Assembly (NCBI RefSeq): GCF_002007115.1
Contig: NZ_MVAD01000001.1
Coordinates: forward strand, 1,364,001 to 1,428,000
DNA length: 64,000 nucleotides
Direction of reading: 5' to 3'
DNA from: Massilia sp. KIM
GTDB taxonomy: Bacteria > Pseudomonadota > Gammaproteobacteria > Burkholderiales > Burkholderiaceae_D
The translations under genes were made by a program, and so were the position numbers. This document shows positions 17,361-25,333 of this stretch, piece by piece. The notes under the pieces are model-generated. The model saw only the letters and a program-made list of their open reading frames with translations, did not search any database and was not told the origin of the DNA. Every line of letters begins with the position of its first letter. Within the stretch, counting starts at the first letter, position 1.

Positions 17361-17630
17361 CTACCGGCGTTCTTCCTTGCGCGGCAGGTTCTTCTCCAGG
17401 ATCGCCCACAGGATCAGGCCATAGGCCAGCAGCCGGATCAGGTAGTGCAGCGGCGAGTCCTCGCCGCCGTGGTCACGGATGGTGGCGTAGACCCGGTGCG
17501 CGCCCTGGATCGCGAAGGACAGGGCGAACCACAGGAAGAAGCGGTCGCCCGAGCTGCGCCAGAAGCGCACGAAGAACAGGGCGATGGTCAGGAGCGCCAT
17601 CGCGATCGCGCCGGCCAGGAGTTCGTTCAT
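17361..17630 (-). CDS. DUF5985-like small membrane protein
   Basis: 89 residues with three predicted membrane helices: an N-terminal one (LLAGAIAMALLTIALFFVRFW), a middle one (FFLWFALSFAIQGAHRVY) and a C-terminal one (LLAYGLILWAIL), ending in a basic tail NLPRKEERR. The aromatic and Arg pattern matches DUF5985 proteins as I recall them, which are encoded in pairs. Third gene of a tight three-gene operon, four bases after the previous stop. Function unknown. Confidence 0.7.
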   Translation of the reverse strand: MNELLAGAIAMALLTIALFFVRFWRSSGDRFFLWFALSFAIQGAHRVYATIRDHGGEDSPLHYLIRLLAYGLILWAILEKNLPRKEERR

Positions 17631-17634
17631 CGTC

Positions 17635-17892
17635 TCATTCCTTCTCGTAGATCAGGCCGTACAGCAGGAGCAGGCAGGCCACCAGGGCGCTGATCAGGCG
17701 CAGGGGCATGAAATCCACCGTGGGGTAGATCACCTTGTCCAGCAGCAGGAACAGGTTGTTGACCGTCATGACGGCGAAGCAGGAGCCGCTCCAGAACAGC
17801 AGGCGGTAACGGGTGCGCCGGTAGCTGGAAAACAGCAGCCAGGTACAGGCCAGCGAGGTGAGCATGCACAGCGAATAGATGAGTTCGCCCAT
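17635..17892 (-). CDS. DUF5985-like small membrane protein
   Basis: 85 residues with three hydrophobic segments (LIYSLCMLTSLACTWLLF, LFWSGSCFAVMTVNNLFLLLD and LISALVACLLLLYGLI) and a short charged C terminus. It resembles the protein encoded next to it in length and topology, with little identity, suggesting an old duplication and a hetero-oligomer. One base separates its ATG from the stop of the upstream gene, so translation is probably coupled. Function unknown. Confidence 0.7.
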   Translation of the reverse strand: MGELIYSLCMLTSLACTWLLFSSYRRTRYRLLFWSGSCFAVMTVNNLFLLLDKVIYPTVDFMPLRLISALVACLLLLYGLIYEKE

Positions 17893-17893
17893 G

Positions 17894-18283
17894 TCAGTCG
17901 TCCTTTCGGAACCGGAAGGCGTTGGCGAAGCGCTGGGCCTTGCGGTCGAGGGTGGAATGGATCAGGTTGGTGATCTCGACCAGGTGCCGGGCGTAGAACT
18001 CGGCCAGGAGGTCGATGCGCTCGCGCAGCAGTTCGCCGGGCGCGTAGCAGTAGGCATCCTGCTGCGGCGGATCGCAGCGGCGCGCGACGCCGGCCGTGCA
18101 CAGCTCGTCGAGCAGGCCCTGGGCCACCTTGTCGCTGATGTAGAGCCGCCGCGCCAGCGTCTCGCCGCGCCAGGGTTCGCCGGGAGCGCCGCGCAGCAGC
18201 AGCAGCGCTTCCAGGAAGGGTACGGAGGGGATGCTCGTCAGCACGAAGCGCCGCAAGTCCTCCGGAATCGGCGGGTTGGTCAT
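17894..18283 (-). CDS. Hypothetical protein with a winged-helix-like fold
   Basis: 129 residues, first gene of the operon with the two small membrane proteins. Residues about 20-85 (FLEALLLLRG...ETLARRLYISDKVAQGLLDELCTAGVARR) look like a winged helix-turn-helix, followed by YCYAPGELLRERIDLLAEFYARHLVEIT, a helix that could dimerise. It may be a transcription factor that controls its own operon, or a cytoplasmic partner of the membrane pair. No known family is recognised with confidence. Confidence 0.65.
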   Translation of the reverse strand: MTNPPIPEDLRRFVLTSIPSVPFLEALLLLRGAPGEPWRGETLARRLYISDKVAQGLLDELCTAGVARRCDPPQQDAYCYAPGELLRERIDLLAEFYARHLVEITNLIHSTLDRKAQRFANAFRFRKDD

Positions 18284-18317
18284 GCGCGTGTCATCTGTTT
18301 CCTAAAAGGAAATGTGT

Positions 18318-18368
18318 ATTGAGAAGGCGAAAAGTTTAATGCATTCCAACCAGCAATGCATTCTCAAT
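18318..18368. promoter_or_regulatory. Inverted and direct repeats between divergent genes
   Basis: ATTGAGAA (18318-18325) is repeated inverted as TTCTCAAT (18361-18368). Between and overlapping them AATGCATTC occurs twice (18338-18346 and 18355-18363), 17 bases apart and so on nearly the same face of the helix. Another short palindrome, TTTCCTAAAAGGAAA, lies just to the left. The tract is AT-rich and separates the winged-helix gene from the nuclease gene, so it probably holds both promoters and an operator. Confidence 0.5.
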
Positions 18369-18450
18369 CGTGCGCACCTATTCCTGAGCTTTTTGGACGA
18401 TGCTTGCTCTAAGCTAAAATGAGGCCCGTTCTTCCTTGAGCTTAAGCAAC

Positions 18451-19245
18451 ATGTTTCGTTCATTACTAGCCCGCATCGTCCTCGCGGGCGCCATGCTCGC
18501 CGCCGGCGCCGCACAGGCCGCGAGTTGCCCCGTCCATTACCTGGATGGGCGCGCACCCGAGATCCGCAATCCCAAGCTGGCCACCGCCACCCGCGAACTG
18601 TGCTACGGCGTGTTCGGCGTCATGCACTCGGGCGTGACACGCACGCCCTTGTGGTCGGCCGAATACCTCCGCGCCGACAACCTCGAGCGCGCCGAAGGCC
18701 TGGACCGCGACAACGCCTTTCACGCCGAGCCGCGCCTGCCCCAGGGCCAGCGCGCCGAACTGTCCGACTACGCGCGCAGCGGCTTCGACCGTGGCCACCT
18801 GGCGCCCAACGGCAACATGCCGGACCGCCGCACCCAGCGCGAAAGCTTCTCCCTGGCCAACATGGTGCCCCAGGACGGCGCGCACAATCGCCATATCTGG
18901 GCTCCGATCGAACAGGCGGTGCGCAAGATGGCCAGGCGCGAGGGCGAGCTCTACGTGATCACCGGTCCGGCCTTCCTCGGCACGAGCCTGCGCAAGGTCG
19001 GCAACGTGCTCGTGCCCAGCCATCTGTACAAGGTGGTGTACAGTCCCCGCCAGAAGGCGGCCGCCGCCTGGTTTGTCGAGAACCGCGGCGACGCGCCGAT
19101 CCAGGTCATCCCGGTGGCCGAGCTGGAAAGGATCGTCGGCATCGAGCTGCTGCCCTCGCTGAGCCAGCAGCAGAAGGAGCGCATGCTGCGCCTGCCGAAG
19201 ATCAAGCAGCGCAAGCCCCGCAACGCAAACCAGGAGCGCACATGA
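18451..19245 (+). CDS. Exported DNA/RNA non-specific endonuclease (NucA type)
   Basis: A 264-residue protein with a signal peptide (MFRSLLARIVLAGAMLAAGAAQA) followed by the mature nuclease. The catalytic motif DRGH is in SGFDRGHLAPNGNMPD near residue 115, with the metal-binding Asn in FSLANMVPQ and the downstream ELYVITGPAF strand; these identify the beta-beta-alpha-Me (Endonuclease_NS) family. It should degrade nucleic acid in periplasm or medium for nutrient scavenging. An in-frame TTG at 18436 is possible, but ATG at 18451 gives the better signal peptide. No immunity gene is apparent, though the next ORF overlaps it. Confidence 0.9.
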   Translation: MFRSLLARIVLAGAMLAAGAAQAASCPVHYLDGRAPEIRNPKLATATRELCYGVFGVMHSGVTRTPLWSAEYLRADNLERAEGLDRDNAFHAEPRLPQGQRAELSDYARSGFDRGHLAPNGNMPDRRTQRESFSLANMVPQDGAHNRHIWAPIEQAVRKMARREGELYVITGPAFLGTSLRKVGNVLVPSHLYKVVYSPRQKAAAAWFVENRGDAPIQVIPVAELERIVGIELLPSLSQQQKERMLRLPKIKQRKPRNANQERT

Positions 19246-19502
19246 CATCGAAGAAGAGCAGGTTCGACCCCTACGCCAACGAAGCCGACGTGCTCGAAGT
19301 CGGCAATCTGATGCTCGAGAACCGCGTCGACCGCGTCACCATCTCGGGCGACGTCGACCTCACCGCCGACCAGGCCGGCCTGGCCGATGCGCGCCGCCTG
19401 CACGCGGCCCTCGGCGCCATCGTGGCCGCGCTGGAAGGGCGCGAGCTTCCCGATCGCCTGCCGCCACCGGACGTCAAGACGGTCGACAATCCCTTCTCTT
19501 GA
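19242..19502 (+). CDS. Small hypothetical protein coupled to the nuclease gene
   Basis: 86 residues, starting MTSKKSRFDPYANEADVLEV. The ATG overlaps the stop of the nuclease gene (ATGA), so it is probably translated with it. It is soluble, without cysteines or signal peptide; the segment IGNLMLENRVDRVTISGDVDLT-like pattern suggests an alpha/beta fold, and a helical part AGLADARRLHAALGAIVAALE follows. A nuclease inhibitor is conceivable from position, but an exported nuclease would not need one in the cytoplasm; function is unknown. Confidence 0.75.
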   Translation: MTSKKSRFDPYANEADVLEVGNLMLENRVDRVTISGDVDLTADQAGLADARRLHAALGAIVAALEGRELPDRLPPPDVKTVDNPFS

Positions 19503-19639
19503 GCCGCGCGCGCGGCCGCGGTCACGCGTGCATCGCTGCCTTTGATTGTCGGGGGTCAATGGTGCGCGTGCCCCAACAGGTTTGGAGTAGTCTCGATCAG
19601 GATCGGCCCACGTTGGACGCGTAGGCCAATGACTGAATC

Positions 19640-19659
19640 GACCTCGCCGCGGCGAGGTC
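19640..19659 (+). promoter_or_regulatory. Perfect 20-bp palindrome before the first YsnF gene
   Basis: GACCTCGCCG and its exact complement CGGCGAGGTC form an uninterrupted palindrome ten bases upstream of the GGAGG ribosome site. It could be an operator or a leader hairpin. The other YsnF-cluster genes do not have this exact palindrome. Confidence 0.45.
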
Positions 19660-19680
19660 CCACCTGACGGAGGAACGACC

Positions 19681-21144
19681 ATGCAACATACGCTTGTAGC
19701 CGTGTTCGACAACCAGACCGATGCGCAGAACGCGATGAACGAATTGCTGTCGTCGAACTTTTCGCGCGAGAACGTGCGCCTCTCCGGCGCGGACACCACC
19801 GGCATGACCGGCAGTTCCAGCACCGCATCCACCACCAGCACCAGCAGCACCGCCAGCACCAGCAGCGCCGACAGCGGCGAAGGCATCGGCGCCAGCATCA
19901 AGCACTTCTTCAGCGACCTGTTCGGCGACAACGACGACGATGCGCGCCATGTCAGCCGCTACCAGAGCGCGATCAGCGGCGGCCGCCACGTGCTCACCCT
20001 GACCGCCGACTCGCTGCCCGAGGTCGAGCGCGCCGCCGACATCGTCGAGCGCTACGGCCCGACCGATATCGACGAGCACTCGGACCGCACGGGCGCGATG
20101 GCCGGCGGCCTCAGCGGCGCAGCCATGAGCGGCGGCGCCGGCCTGCAGCAATCGACCTCGATGTCGGCCCAGTCGGCCAGCGCGCAGGGCAGCCTGCAAC
20201 GCAGCGACTCGCTGCAGCGCGACACCGGCGCCCAGCTCAACACCACCCAGTCCATCCCGGTGGTGGAAGAACAGCTGAAAGTCGGCAAGCGTGAGGTCCA
20301 GCGCGGCGGCGTGCGCATCTACTCGCGCATCGTCGAGACCCCGGTCAACGAGACCATCGGCCTGCGCGAGGAACACGTGAACGTCCAGCGCCGTCCGGTC
20401 GACCAGCCGGTCAATCCGCTCGACGCGACCGCCTTCAAGGAACAGACCATCGAGATGCGCGAGACCGCCGAGGAAGCGGTCGTGCAAAAGAGCGCCCGTG
20501 TGGTCGAGGAAGTGACGATCGGCAAGCAGGTCGACCAGCGCCAGGAACAGATCCGCGATACGGTGCGCCGCACGGAGGTCGAGGTCGAGCAGCTCGGCGG
20601 CGTCGGTTCGCTGCGCGACGACGACAGCGACTTCCGCAGCCACTTCAACAGCAACTACAGCGGCAGCGGCGCCTCGTACGACGACTACGCCCCGGCCTAC
20701 AGCTATGGTTCGCAGATGCGCGGCGACTCGCGCTACAGCGGTCGCCAGTGGGACGATGTCGAGAGCGACCTGCGCACCGACTGGGAATCGCGCAACGCCG
20801 GCGGCGCTTCGACCTGGGAGAAGACCAAGGCGGCCGTGCGTCGCGGCTGGGATCGCATGACGGACGACGATGACGATTCCTACTACCGCAACCACTACAG
20901 CAGCATGTTCGCCAGCGGTGGGGGCAGCTACGAGGATTACGCGCCGGCCTACCGCTACGGCACCCAGATGCGCGGCGACTCGCGCTACACCAGCCGCCAG
21001 TGGGACGAGGTGGAGCCCGAGCTGCGCAGCGACTGGGAAACCCGCAATGGCGGTGGCGGATCGACCTGGGAGCGCGTGAAGGCCGCGGTTCGCCACGGTT
21101 GGGATCGGATGACGGGAGACGCGCCCTCGGGACGCGGCTACTGA
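19681..21144 (+). CDS. YsnF/DUF2382 stress protein with duplicated C-terminal repeat
   Basis: 487 residues in three modules. Residues 1-140 form an YflT/GSP17M-like domain (MQHTLVAVFDNQTDAQNAMNE, then GGRHVLTLTADS and ERYGPTDIDEH), interrupted by a Ser/Thr linker. About 195-310 is a YsnF-type DUF2382 domain (VVEEQLKVGKREV, REEHVNVQRRPVDQPV). The C terminus carries two copies of a roughly 75-residue repeat with YxYGxQMRGDSRY, RQWD-D/E-V and STWE...AVR.GWDRMT. The protein is soluble, acidic and very hydrophilic. It is likely a general-stress or desiccation protein, by family association only. A GGAGG site precedes ATG, and a strong terminator follows. Confidence 0.85.
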   Translation: MQHTLVAVFDNQTDAQNAMNELLSSNFSRENVRLSGADTTGMTGSSSTASTTSTSSTASTSSADSGEGIGASIKHFFSDLFGDNDDDARHVSRYQSAISGGRHVLTLTADSLPEVERAADIVERYGPTDIDEHSDRTGAMAGGLSGAAMSGGAGLQQSTSMSAQSASAQGSLQRSDSLQRDTGAQLNTTQSIPVVEEQLKVGKREVQRGGVRIYSRIVETPVNETIGLREEHVNVQRRPVDQPVNPLDATAFKEQTIEMRETAEEAVVQKSARVVEEVTIGKQVDQRQEQIRDTVRRTEVEVEQLGGVGSLRDDDSDFRSHFNSNYSGSGASYDDYAPAYSYGSQMRGDSRYSGRQWDDVESDLRTDWESRNAGGASTWEKTKAAVRRGWDRMTDDDDDSYYRNHYSSMFASGGGSYEDYAPAYRYGTQMRGDSRYTSRQWDEVEPELRSDWETRNGGGGSTWERVKAAVRHGWDRMTGDAPSGRGY

Positions 21145-21174
21145 GCATCGGCCACAGGCTGAACGCTGAGCACG

Positions 21175-21199
21175 ATGGCGCCTTCGGGCGCCATTTTTC
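21175..21199 (+). terminator. Rho-independent terminator after the first YsnF gene
   Basis: ATGGCGCC, loop TTCG, GGCGCCAT is a perfect 8-bp stem with an extra-stable UUCG tetraloop, followed by TTTTCT. It lies 30 bases after the stop codon, so the next two genes need their own promoter. Confidence 0.9.
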
Positions 21200-21312
21200 T
21201 ACGACCAAGCTCGAGATCCGAGGTCGGCGAACGACTGTCCAGTCGCGCGCCCGCGACATACGGATTGGAGTACATTCAAATCGACCGCCGAGCGATCGAA
21301 GGAGCCGAACTG

Positions 21313-21747
21313 ATGTCCAGTAACAATGCTTCAAGCAGCCCGCAGGAAGTCACCACGATTCCGGTGAGCGAAGAGCGGCTCGAGGTGGGAACGCGGACCG
21401 TCGATACCGGCCGCGGCGTCAGGGTCCACAAGACCGTGACCGAGCAGCCGGTCAGCATCGACGAGACCTTGCTGCGCGAGGAAGTGGAGGTCCGGCGCGT
21501 GCCGGTCGACCGCATCGTCGCGTTGGAGGAAGCGCCCGCCAACCGCTATGAAGGCGAGACGCTGGTGGTGCCGGTCCTCGAGGAAGTGCTGGTGGTCGAA
21601 CGCCGCCTGCGCATCAAGGAGGAACTGCACATCACCCGCACGCGGCGCGAGGAGCGCTACCACGAGCAGGCCGTGCTCAAAACCGAGCAGGTGAGCGTAG
21701 AACGCTTCGACGACGCCACCGGTGGGCCGCCGGCGGACCAACCCTGA
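21313..21747 (+). CDS. YsnF/DUF2382 single-domain protein
   Basis: 144 residues that are almost entirely one DUF2382 domain: an internal two-fold pattern of IPVSEERLEVGTRTVDTG and VVPVLEEVLVVERRLRIKEE with REEVEVRRVPVDR between. It matches the central module of the 19681 gene but stands alone. Soluble and strongly charged. AAGGAG lies eight bases before ATG at 21313. Twenty bases separate it from the next stress gene, so both are probably co-transcribed. The family responds to stress, but its biochemical role is unknown. Confidence 0.85.
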   Translation: MSSNNASSSPQEVTTIPVSEERLEVGTRTVDTGRGVRVHKTVTEQPVSIDETLLREEVEVRRVPVDRIVALEEAPANRYEGETLVVPVLEEVLVVERRLRIKEELHITRTRREERYHEQAVLKTEQVSVERFDDATGGPPADQP

Positions 21748-21767
21748 CCAGAATGGAGGAAACGACC

Positions 21768-23204
21768 ATGCAACATACACTTGTAGCCGTGTTCGACAAC
21801 CGGGCCGACGCGCAGAGCGCGATGAATGAATTGCTGTCGTCGGGATTCTCCAGTGGCGACGTGCGCCTGTCGAACGCCGACCCCACGGGCCAGACCGACA
21901 GCATCACCGGCGCCTCCGACATCGCGGGCGAGCGTGACATGACGGCCGACCGGGCTGGCGATGGCGGCGGGACCGGCATCGGCGCCAGCATCAAGCATTT
22001 CTTCAGCGACCTGTTCGGCAGCGACAACGACGAGCACGTCAGCCGCTACGAAGGCGCGGTGACGCGCGGCCACCACGTGCTGACCCTGACCGCCGTGTCG
22101 TTGGTGGAAGTGGAGCGCGCCGCCGACATCGTCGAGCGCTACGGCCCGACCGACATCGACGAGCAGGCCTCGCAGTTCGGCGACGTGCCTTCCGGCACCG
22201 AGGCGCTGCGCATGGGACACGGCAGCAGCATGGGCGGCGCGGCCATGTCGGCGCAGTCGGGCGGCGCTGGCCAGTCGCTGCAGGCGGGCGGCCAGCCGAC
22301 CCTGGACAATCCGGGCGACCGCAAGCTCTTCCAGCAGCAGTCGCTGAACCAGGCCGAGCCGATGGGCACCACCTACCAGGAACCGATGGGCAAGAGCGGG
22401 CTCACCGCGACCGGCGGCACCTCGCTCCAGGGTTCGACCCTGCAGGAGAATTCGGTCCAGGCCTCGTCGCTCGACGGCACCCAGCAGACCGGGGTCGGCC
22501 TGGGCAGCTCCGGCATGCAGGGCGGGACCCTGCGCTCGCCCGACCAGGGCAGCGGCGCTTACCAGGGCGGCGGGCTGCAGGGCTCGCAGCAGCGCGACAC
22601 CTCGGGCGCCGCGGCGTCCACGACGCCGGGCCAGCGTGCGGGCATGCGCATCTTCTCGCGCGACAATTCGGCTTCCAGCAGCACCGGCTCCGGCATGGAC
22701 GACGACGTCTACTACCGCGACCACTACAGCAGCAACTACGCCGATTCCGGCAAGGACTACGACACCTACAAGTCCGCCTATACCTATGGCCGCGAAGCCT
22801 CGCGCAGCGAGCTCTATCGCAATCGCCCCTGGGACGAGGTGCAGCCGCAACTGCAGAGCGACTGGGACAGCCGCAACGCCTCCTCGGGCGCCGGTTCGAC
22901 CTGGGAGAACATGAAGGACGCGGTGCGCCATGGCTGGAACCGGCTGACCGATGACGACGATGCCGCTTACCGCAAGCACTGGAGCGCAACCTATGGCGCG
23001 GACGCCGGTTCCTACGACGAGTACCGCCCGGCCTATTCCTACGGCGAGCAGATGCGCCGCAACGCCCGCTACAGCAATCGCCAGTGGGACGAGGCCGAGA
23101 GCGACCTGCGCATGGACTGGGAGAGCCGCAATCCGAACGGGCCCTCGACCTGGGAGAAGATGAAGTCGGCCGTGCGCCAGGGTTGGGACAAGATGACCAC
23201 CTGA
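21768..23204 (+). CDS. YflT/GSP17M-like stress protein with duplicated C-terminal repeat, lacking DUF2382
   Basis: 478 residues. The first 135 are closely similar to the 19681 product (same MQHTLVAVFDN start, same GIGASIKHFFSDLFG and ERYGPTDIDEQ). Then comes a long Gln/Gly/Ser-rich linker (about 140-300) that replaces the DUF2382 domain, and finally two copies of the same 75-residue repeat (YYRDHYSSNY..., RPWDEVQPQL, STWENMKDAVRHGWNR). The 5' leader around the ribosome site is also conserved with the first gene, pointing to gene duplication followed by loss or replacement of the middle. GGAGGAAACGACC precedes the ATG. Confidence 0.82.
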   Translation: MQHTLVAVFDNRADAQSAMNELLSSGFSSGDVRLSNADPTGQTDSITGASDIAGERDMTADRAGDGGGTGIGASIKHFFSDLFGSDNDEHVSRYEGAVTRGHHVLTLTAVSLVEVERAADIVERYGPTDIDEQASQFGDVPSGTEALRMGHGSSMGGAAMSAQSGGAGQSLQAGGQPTLDNPGDRKLFQQQSLNQAEPMGTTYQEPMGKSGLTATGGTSLQGSTLQENSVQASSLDGTQQTGVGLGSSGMQGGTLRSPDQGSGAYQGGGLQGSQQRDTSGAAASTTPGQRAGMRIFSRDNSASSSTGSGMDDDVYYRDHYSSNYADSGKDYDTYKSAYTYGREASRSELYRNRPWDEVQPQLQSDWDSRNASSGAGSTWENMKDAVRHGWNRLTDDDDAAYRKHWSATYGADAGSYDEYRPAYSYGEQMRRNARYSNRQWDEAESDLRMDWESRNPNGPSTWEKMKSAVRQGWDKMTT

Positions 23205-23280
23205 TCCCTGGGCCGGCCGGCTCGCGTCGGGCCGGCCTGTTCCGGGCCGGTTTCCCGTCGAAGCGGCGCACGAACAAGCT

Positions 23281-23379
23281 CATCCCGGCGCAGGCCGGGG
23301 ATCCGGTTTCCCGCGCGCGCCTCTCAGGCCCACAGTAGCGGTGGGCGAGCAAACTTGGATCCCGGCCTTCGCCGGGATG
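23281..23379. repeat. Inverted pair of short intergenic palindromic repeats
   Basis: CATCCCGGCGCAGGCCGGGG (from 23281) and, on the other strand, CATCCCGGCGAAGGCCGGG (ending at 23357, starting 23379) are two copies of the same GC-rich palindrome followed by ATCC, in opposite orientation. Elements of this form are dispersed intergenic repeats in many high-GC Proteobacteria; here they sit between convergent genes and could also end transcription from both sides. Confidence 0.7.
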
Positions 23380-23466
23380 ACGGTGTTTGATGGTGCGATT
23401 GTTTGAAGTCGCGGGCTTCGGTGCTCGGGCGTCGAGGCCGCGGCTTGCGTTTGGCGGGGCGGCCGA

Positions 23467-24483
23467 CTAGGCGGCGTCGCCCATGGGCAGGCTGATGCGG
23501 TTGCGCCCGAGGTGCTTGGCGCGGTAGAGGGCGGCGTCGGCGATGGCGACCAGCTGGCTGGCCGTGTTGTCGGGTCCGGCGATGGCGGTGGCGGCGCCGA
23601 TCGAGACCGTGACGTGCTTGCCGCCGCCGAAGCGGCAGGGCAGCTGGAGCTGCTCGACCCGCGCGCGGATGCGCTCGGCCACGATGGCCGCGCCCTTGAG
23701 CGACTGGTTGGGCAGGATCACCGCGAATTCCTCGCCGCCATAGCGCGCCACCAGGTCGTTGGCGCGCATCTCGCTGGCCACCGCCTTGGCCACCCGCTTC
23801 AGGCACTCGTCCCCGCCCAGGTGGCCGTGGGCGTCGTTATAGGCCTTGAAGTTGTCGACGTCGACCATCAGGAGGGACAGCGGCTGCTGCTGGCGCAGGG
23901 CGCGCGCCCATTCGGCGTGCAGGGTGTCGTCGAAGCAGCGGCGGTTGGCCAGTCCGGTGAGGCCGTCGCGCGTCGCCAACTGCTCCAGGGCGACTTGGGC
24001 CATCTTTTCGTCGGTGAGGTCGCGCAGGGTTTCCACCACGGCCGACAGGCGGCCGCCGGCGTCATAGATCGGGCTGGCGTCGGCCGCCAGGTAGCGGCGC
24101 CGGCCGGCGCGCGGCATGTCGCACCAGCTCTCCAGCGAGAGCACGGCCGGCGCGCCGGCCGCGCCCTCGGTGCGTGGATAGATCTGGGGCACGGCCTCGC
24201 GGCCGTCGTCCAGGCGCCGGCGCAGCACGAGGTCGGCCAGGGTAGGGCGCTCCTGCTCGTAGAAGCTGCGCCAATGCTCGCTGGTGCCCACCATCTCGCC
24301 GGCCGGGACGCCGGTCAGCTCCTCGCAGGCGCGGTTCCAGATCATGACCCGGGCGCGGGTATCCAGCACGAACACGGGCACCGACAGGCTCGCCATCAAC
24401 TGGCCGACGAAGGCCGCGTCCTGCACCGGGGATGCCGGCGGCGGAAGCTGGAGTCCTGTCTGGATACCCGTTGTGCTGATCAT
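23467..24483 (-). CDS. PAS-domain diguanylate cyclase
   Basis: 338 residues: a PAS/PAC sensor (about 25-160) followed by a GGDEF domain with the active-site loop GGEEF at 249-253, which makes cyclic di-GMP from two GTP. An RxxD product-inhibition site (RAND, 240-243) sits exactly five residues before it, so feedback control should be intact. No membrane helix, so it is cytoplasmic. Upstream intergenic DNA (24484-24601) holds no other gene. It would tie an unknown PAS signal to biofilm, exopolysaccharide or motility control. Confidence 0.92.
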   Translation of the reverse strand: MISTTGIQTGLQLPPPASPVQDAAFVGQLMASLSVPVFVLDTRARVMIWNRACEELTGVPAGEMVGTSEHWRSFYEQERPTLADLVLRRRLDDGREAVPQIYPRTEGAAGAPAVLSLESWCDMPRAGRRRYLAADASPIYDAGGRLSAVVETLRDLTDEKMAQVALEQLATRDGLTGLANRRCFDDTLHAEWARALRQQQPLSLLMVDVDNFKAYNDAHGHLGGDECLKRVAKAVASEMRANDLVARYGGEEFAVILPNQSLKGAAIVAERIRARVEQLQLPCRFGGGKHVTVSIGAATAIAGPDNTASQLVAIADAALYRAKHLGRNRISLPMGDAA

Positions 24484-24601
24484 GGCGGTCCTTTGCGTTC
24501 ACAGCAACAGCCGAATGGCTGCTGACTGGAGGCAATTTTGCTACCGCCGAGGAAACGCCTCATTGATTTTCAGCAAGTGCCCTTGCCCGTGGAAAGGCCG
24601 C

Positions 24602-25135
24602 TCAGGCTGCCGCCTCCATCCTCTCGCGCGGGGCGGGCGGGGGCGGGGCCCGCCCACCCCTGGCGGCCGCGACGACCTGCAGGACGCCGTCGAGCTTCCT
24701 CAAGGCGTCCCCGAGGCGCTGGCCAGCTTCCGGCGAATCTCCGGCCAGGCTGTCGTGCAGTTGCGACAATTCGGTGCGCAGGGAAACCAGGCGCCGGACC
24801 AGGCGCGGATCCGGTGTGGCCCGTCCAGGAGCTGCCACGCCCAGCGGGGCCTCGTCGCGGCAGACCAGGCTGCACAGCAGCTCGTCCTGCTCGGCCAGGG
24901 CCTGGTCGGCCATCCAGCGCGCCTCGCGCTCGGTGGCGAGCTGAAGCGCAAGGGTGTGGGCGCATTCGGCGCTGGCCAGGCTGCGGCGCAAGAGTATGCA
25001 GGCCAGCATCAGTCCGGCCAGCGCGGTCAGGGCGCAAGCCAGCAACTCGGGCGCGAGACTGCGCAGCGGGAGCGGCATGGCCTGGGCCGGCGCCGCGCCG
25101 AACAGCATGGCTAGGAAAAGCGTGGATTTGTACAT
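24602..25135 (-). CDS. Hypothetical membrane-anchored protein
   Basis: 177 residues: a likely signal sequence or first helix (MYKSTLFLAMLFGAAPAQA), a membrane helix (LLACALTALAGLMLACILLRR), then a mostly helical charged domain with the coiled-coil-like stretch LRTELSQLHDSLAGDS and a Pro-rich end. It is probably anchored in the inner membrane with the helical part in the cytoplasm. AAGGAAG lies just before the ATG. No family recognised. It is next to the diguanylate cyclase on the same strand, 118 bases apart. Confidence 0.6.
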   Translation of the reverse strand: MYKSTLFLAMLFGAAPAQAMPLPLRSLAPELLACALTALAGLMLACILLRRSLASAECAHTLALQLATEREARWMADQALAEQDELLCSLVCRDEAPLGVAAPGRATPDPRLVRRLVSLRTELSQLHDSLAGDSPEAGQRLGDALRKLDGVLQVVAAARGGRAPPPPAPRERMEAAA

Positions 25136-25158
25136 AGCTTCCTTCTGACCAGATTCGG

Positions 25159-25187
25159 AACTTTCCGTAGGAAGGTAGCGTCTTTAT
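25159..25187 (+). promoter_or_regulatory. Possible sigma-E-like promoter
   Basis: GGAACTT at 25159-25165 and GTCTTT at 25182-25187, 16 bases apart, resemble the ECF sigma-E consensus GGAACTT-N15-GTCTAA. The next gene on this strand starts about 145 bases on. Imperfect spacing and -10 make this tentative. Confidence 0.25.
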
Positions 25188-25333
25188 CTGAAAAGAATAT
25201 TGCTGATGCTCAAGAACGGTGCAGGGGAGGGGCCGCCGGCGGTGCGTGTCCACGGCCACCGGAAAGCTTGTTGAAGATATAATTCCGCCGAGCCGGGTCC
25301 GCCCGTCCCGTCCACCCGAACCGCGAAAAGCCC

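Noticed and set aside
17050..18283. Toxin-antitoxin module in the small-gene run
   Set aside because: Gene sizes and order could fit, but the small proteins are membrane proteins with DUF5985-like features and no toxin motif.
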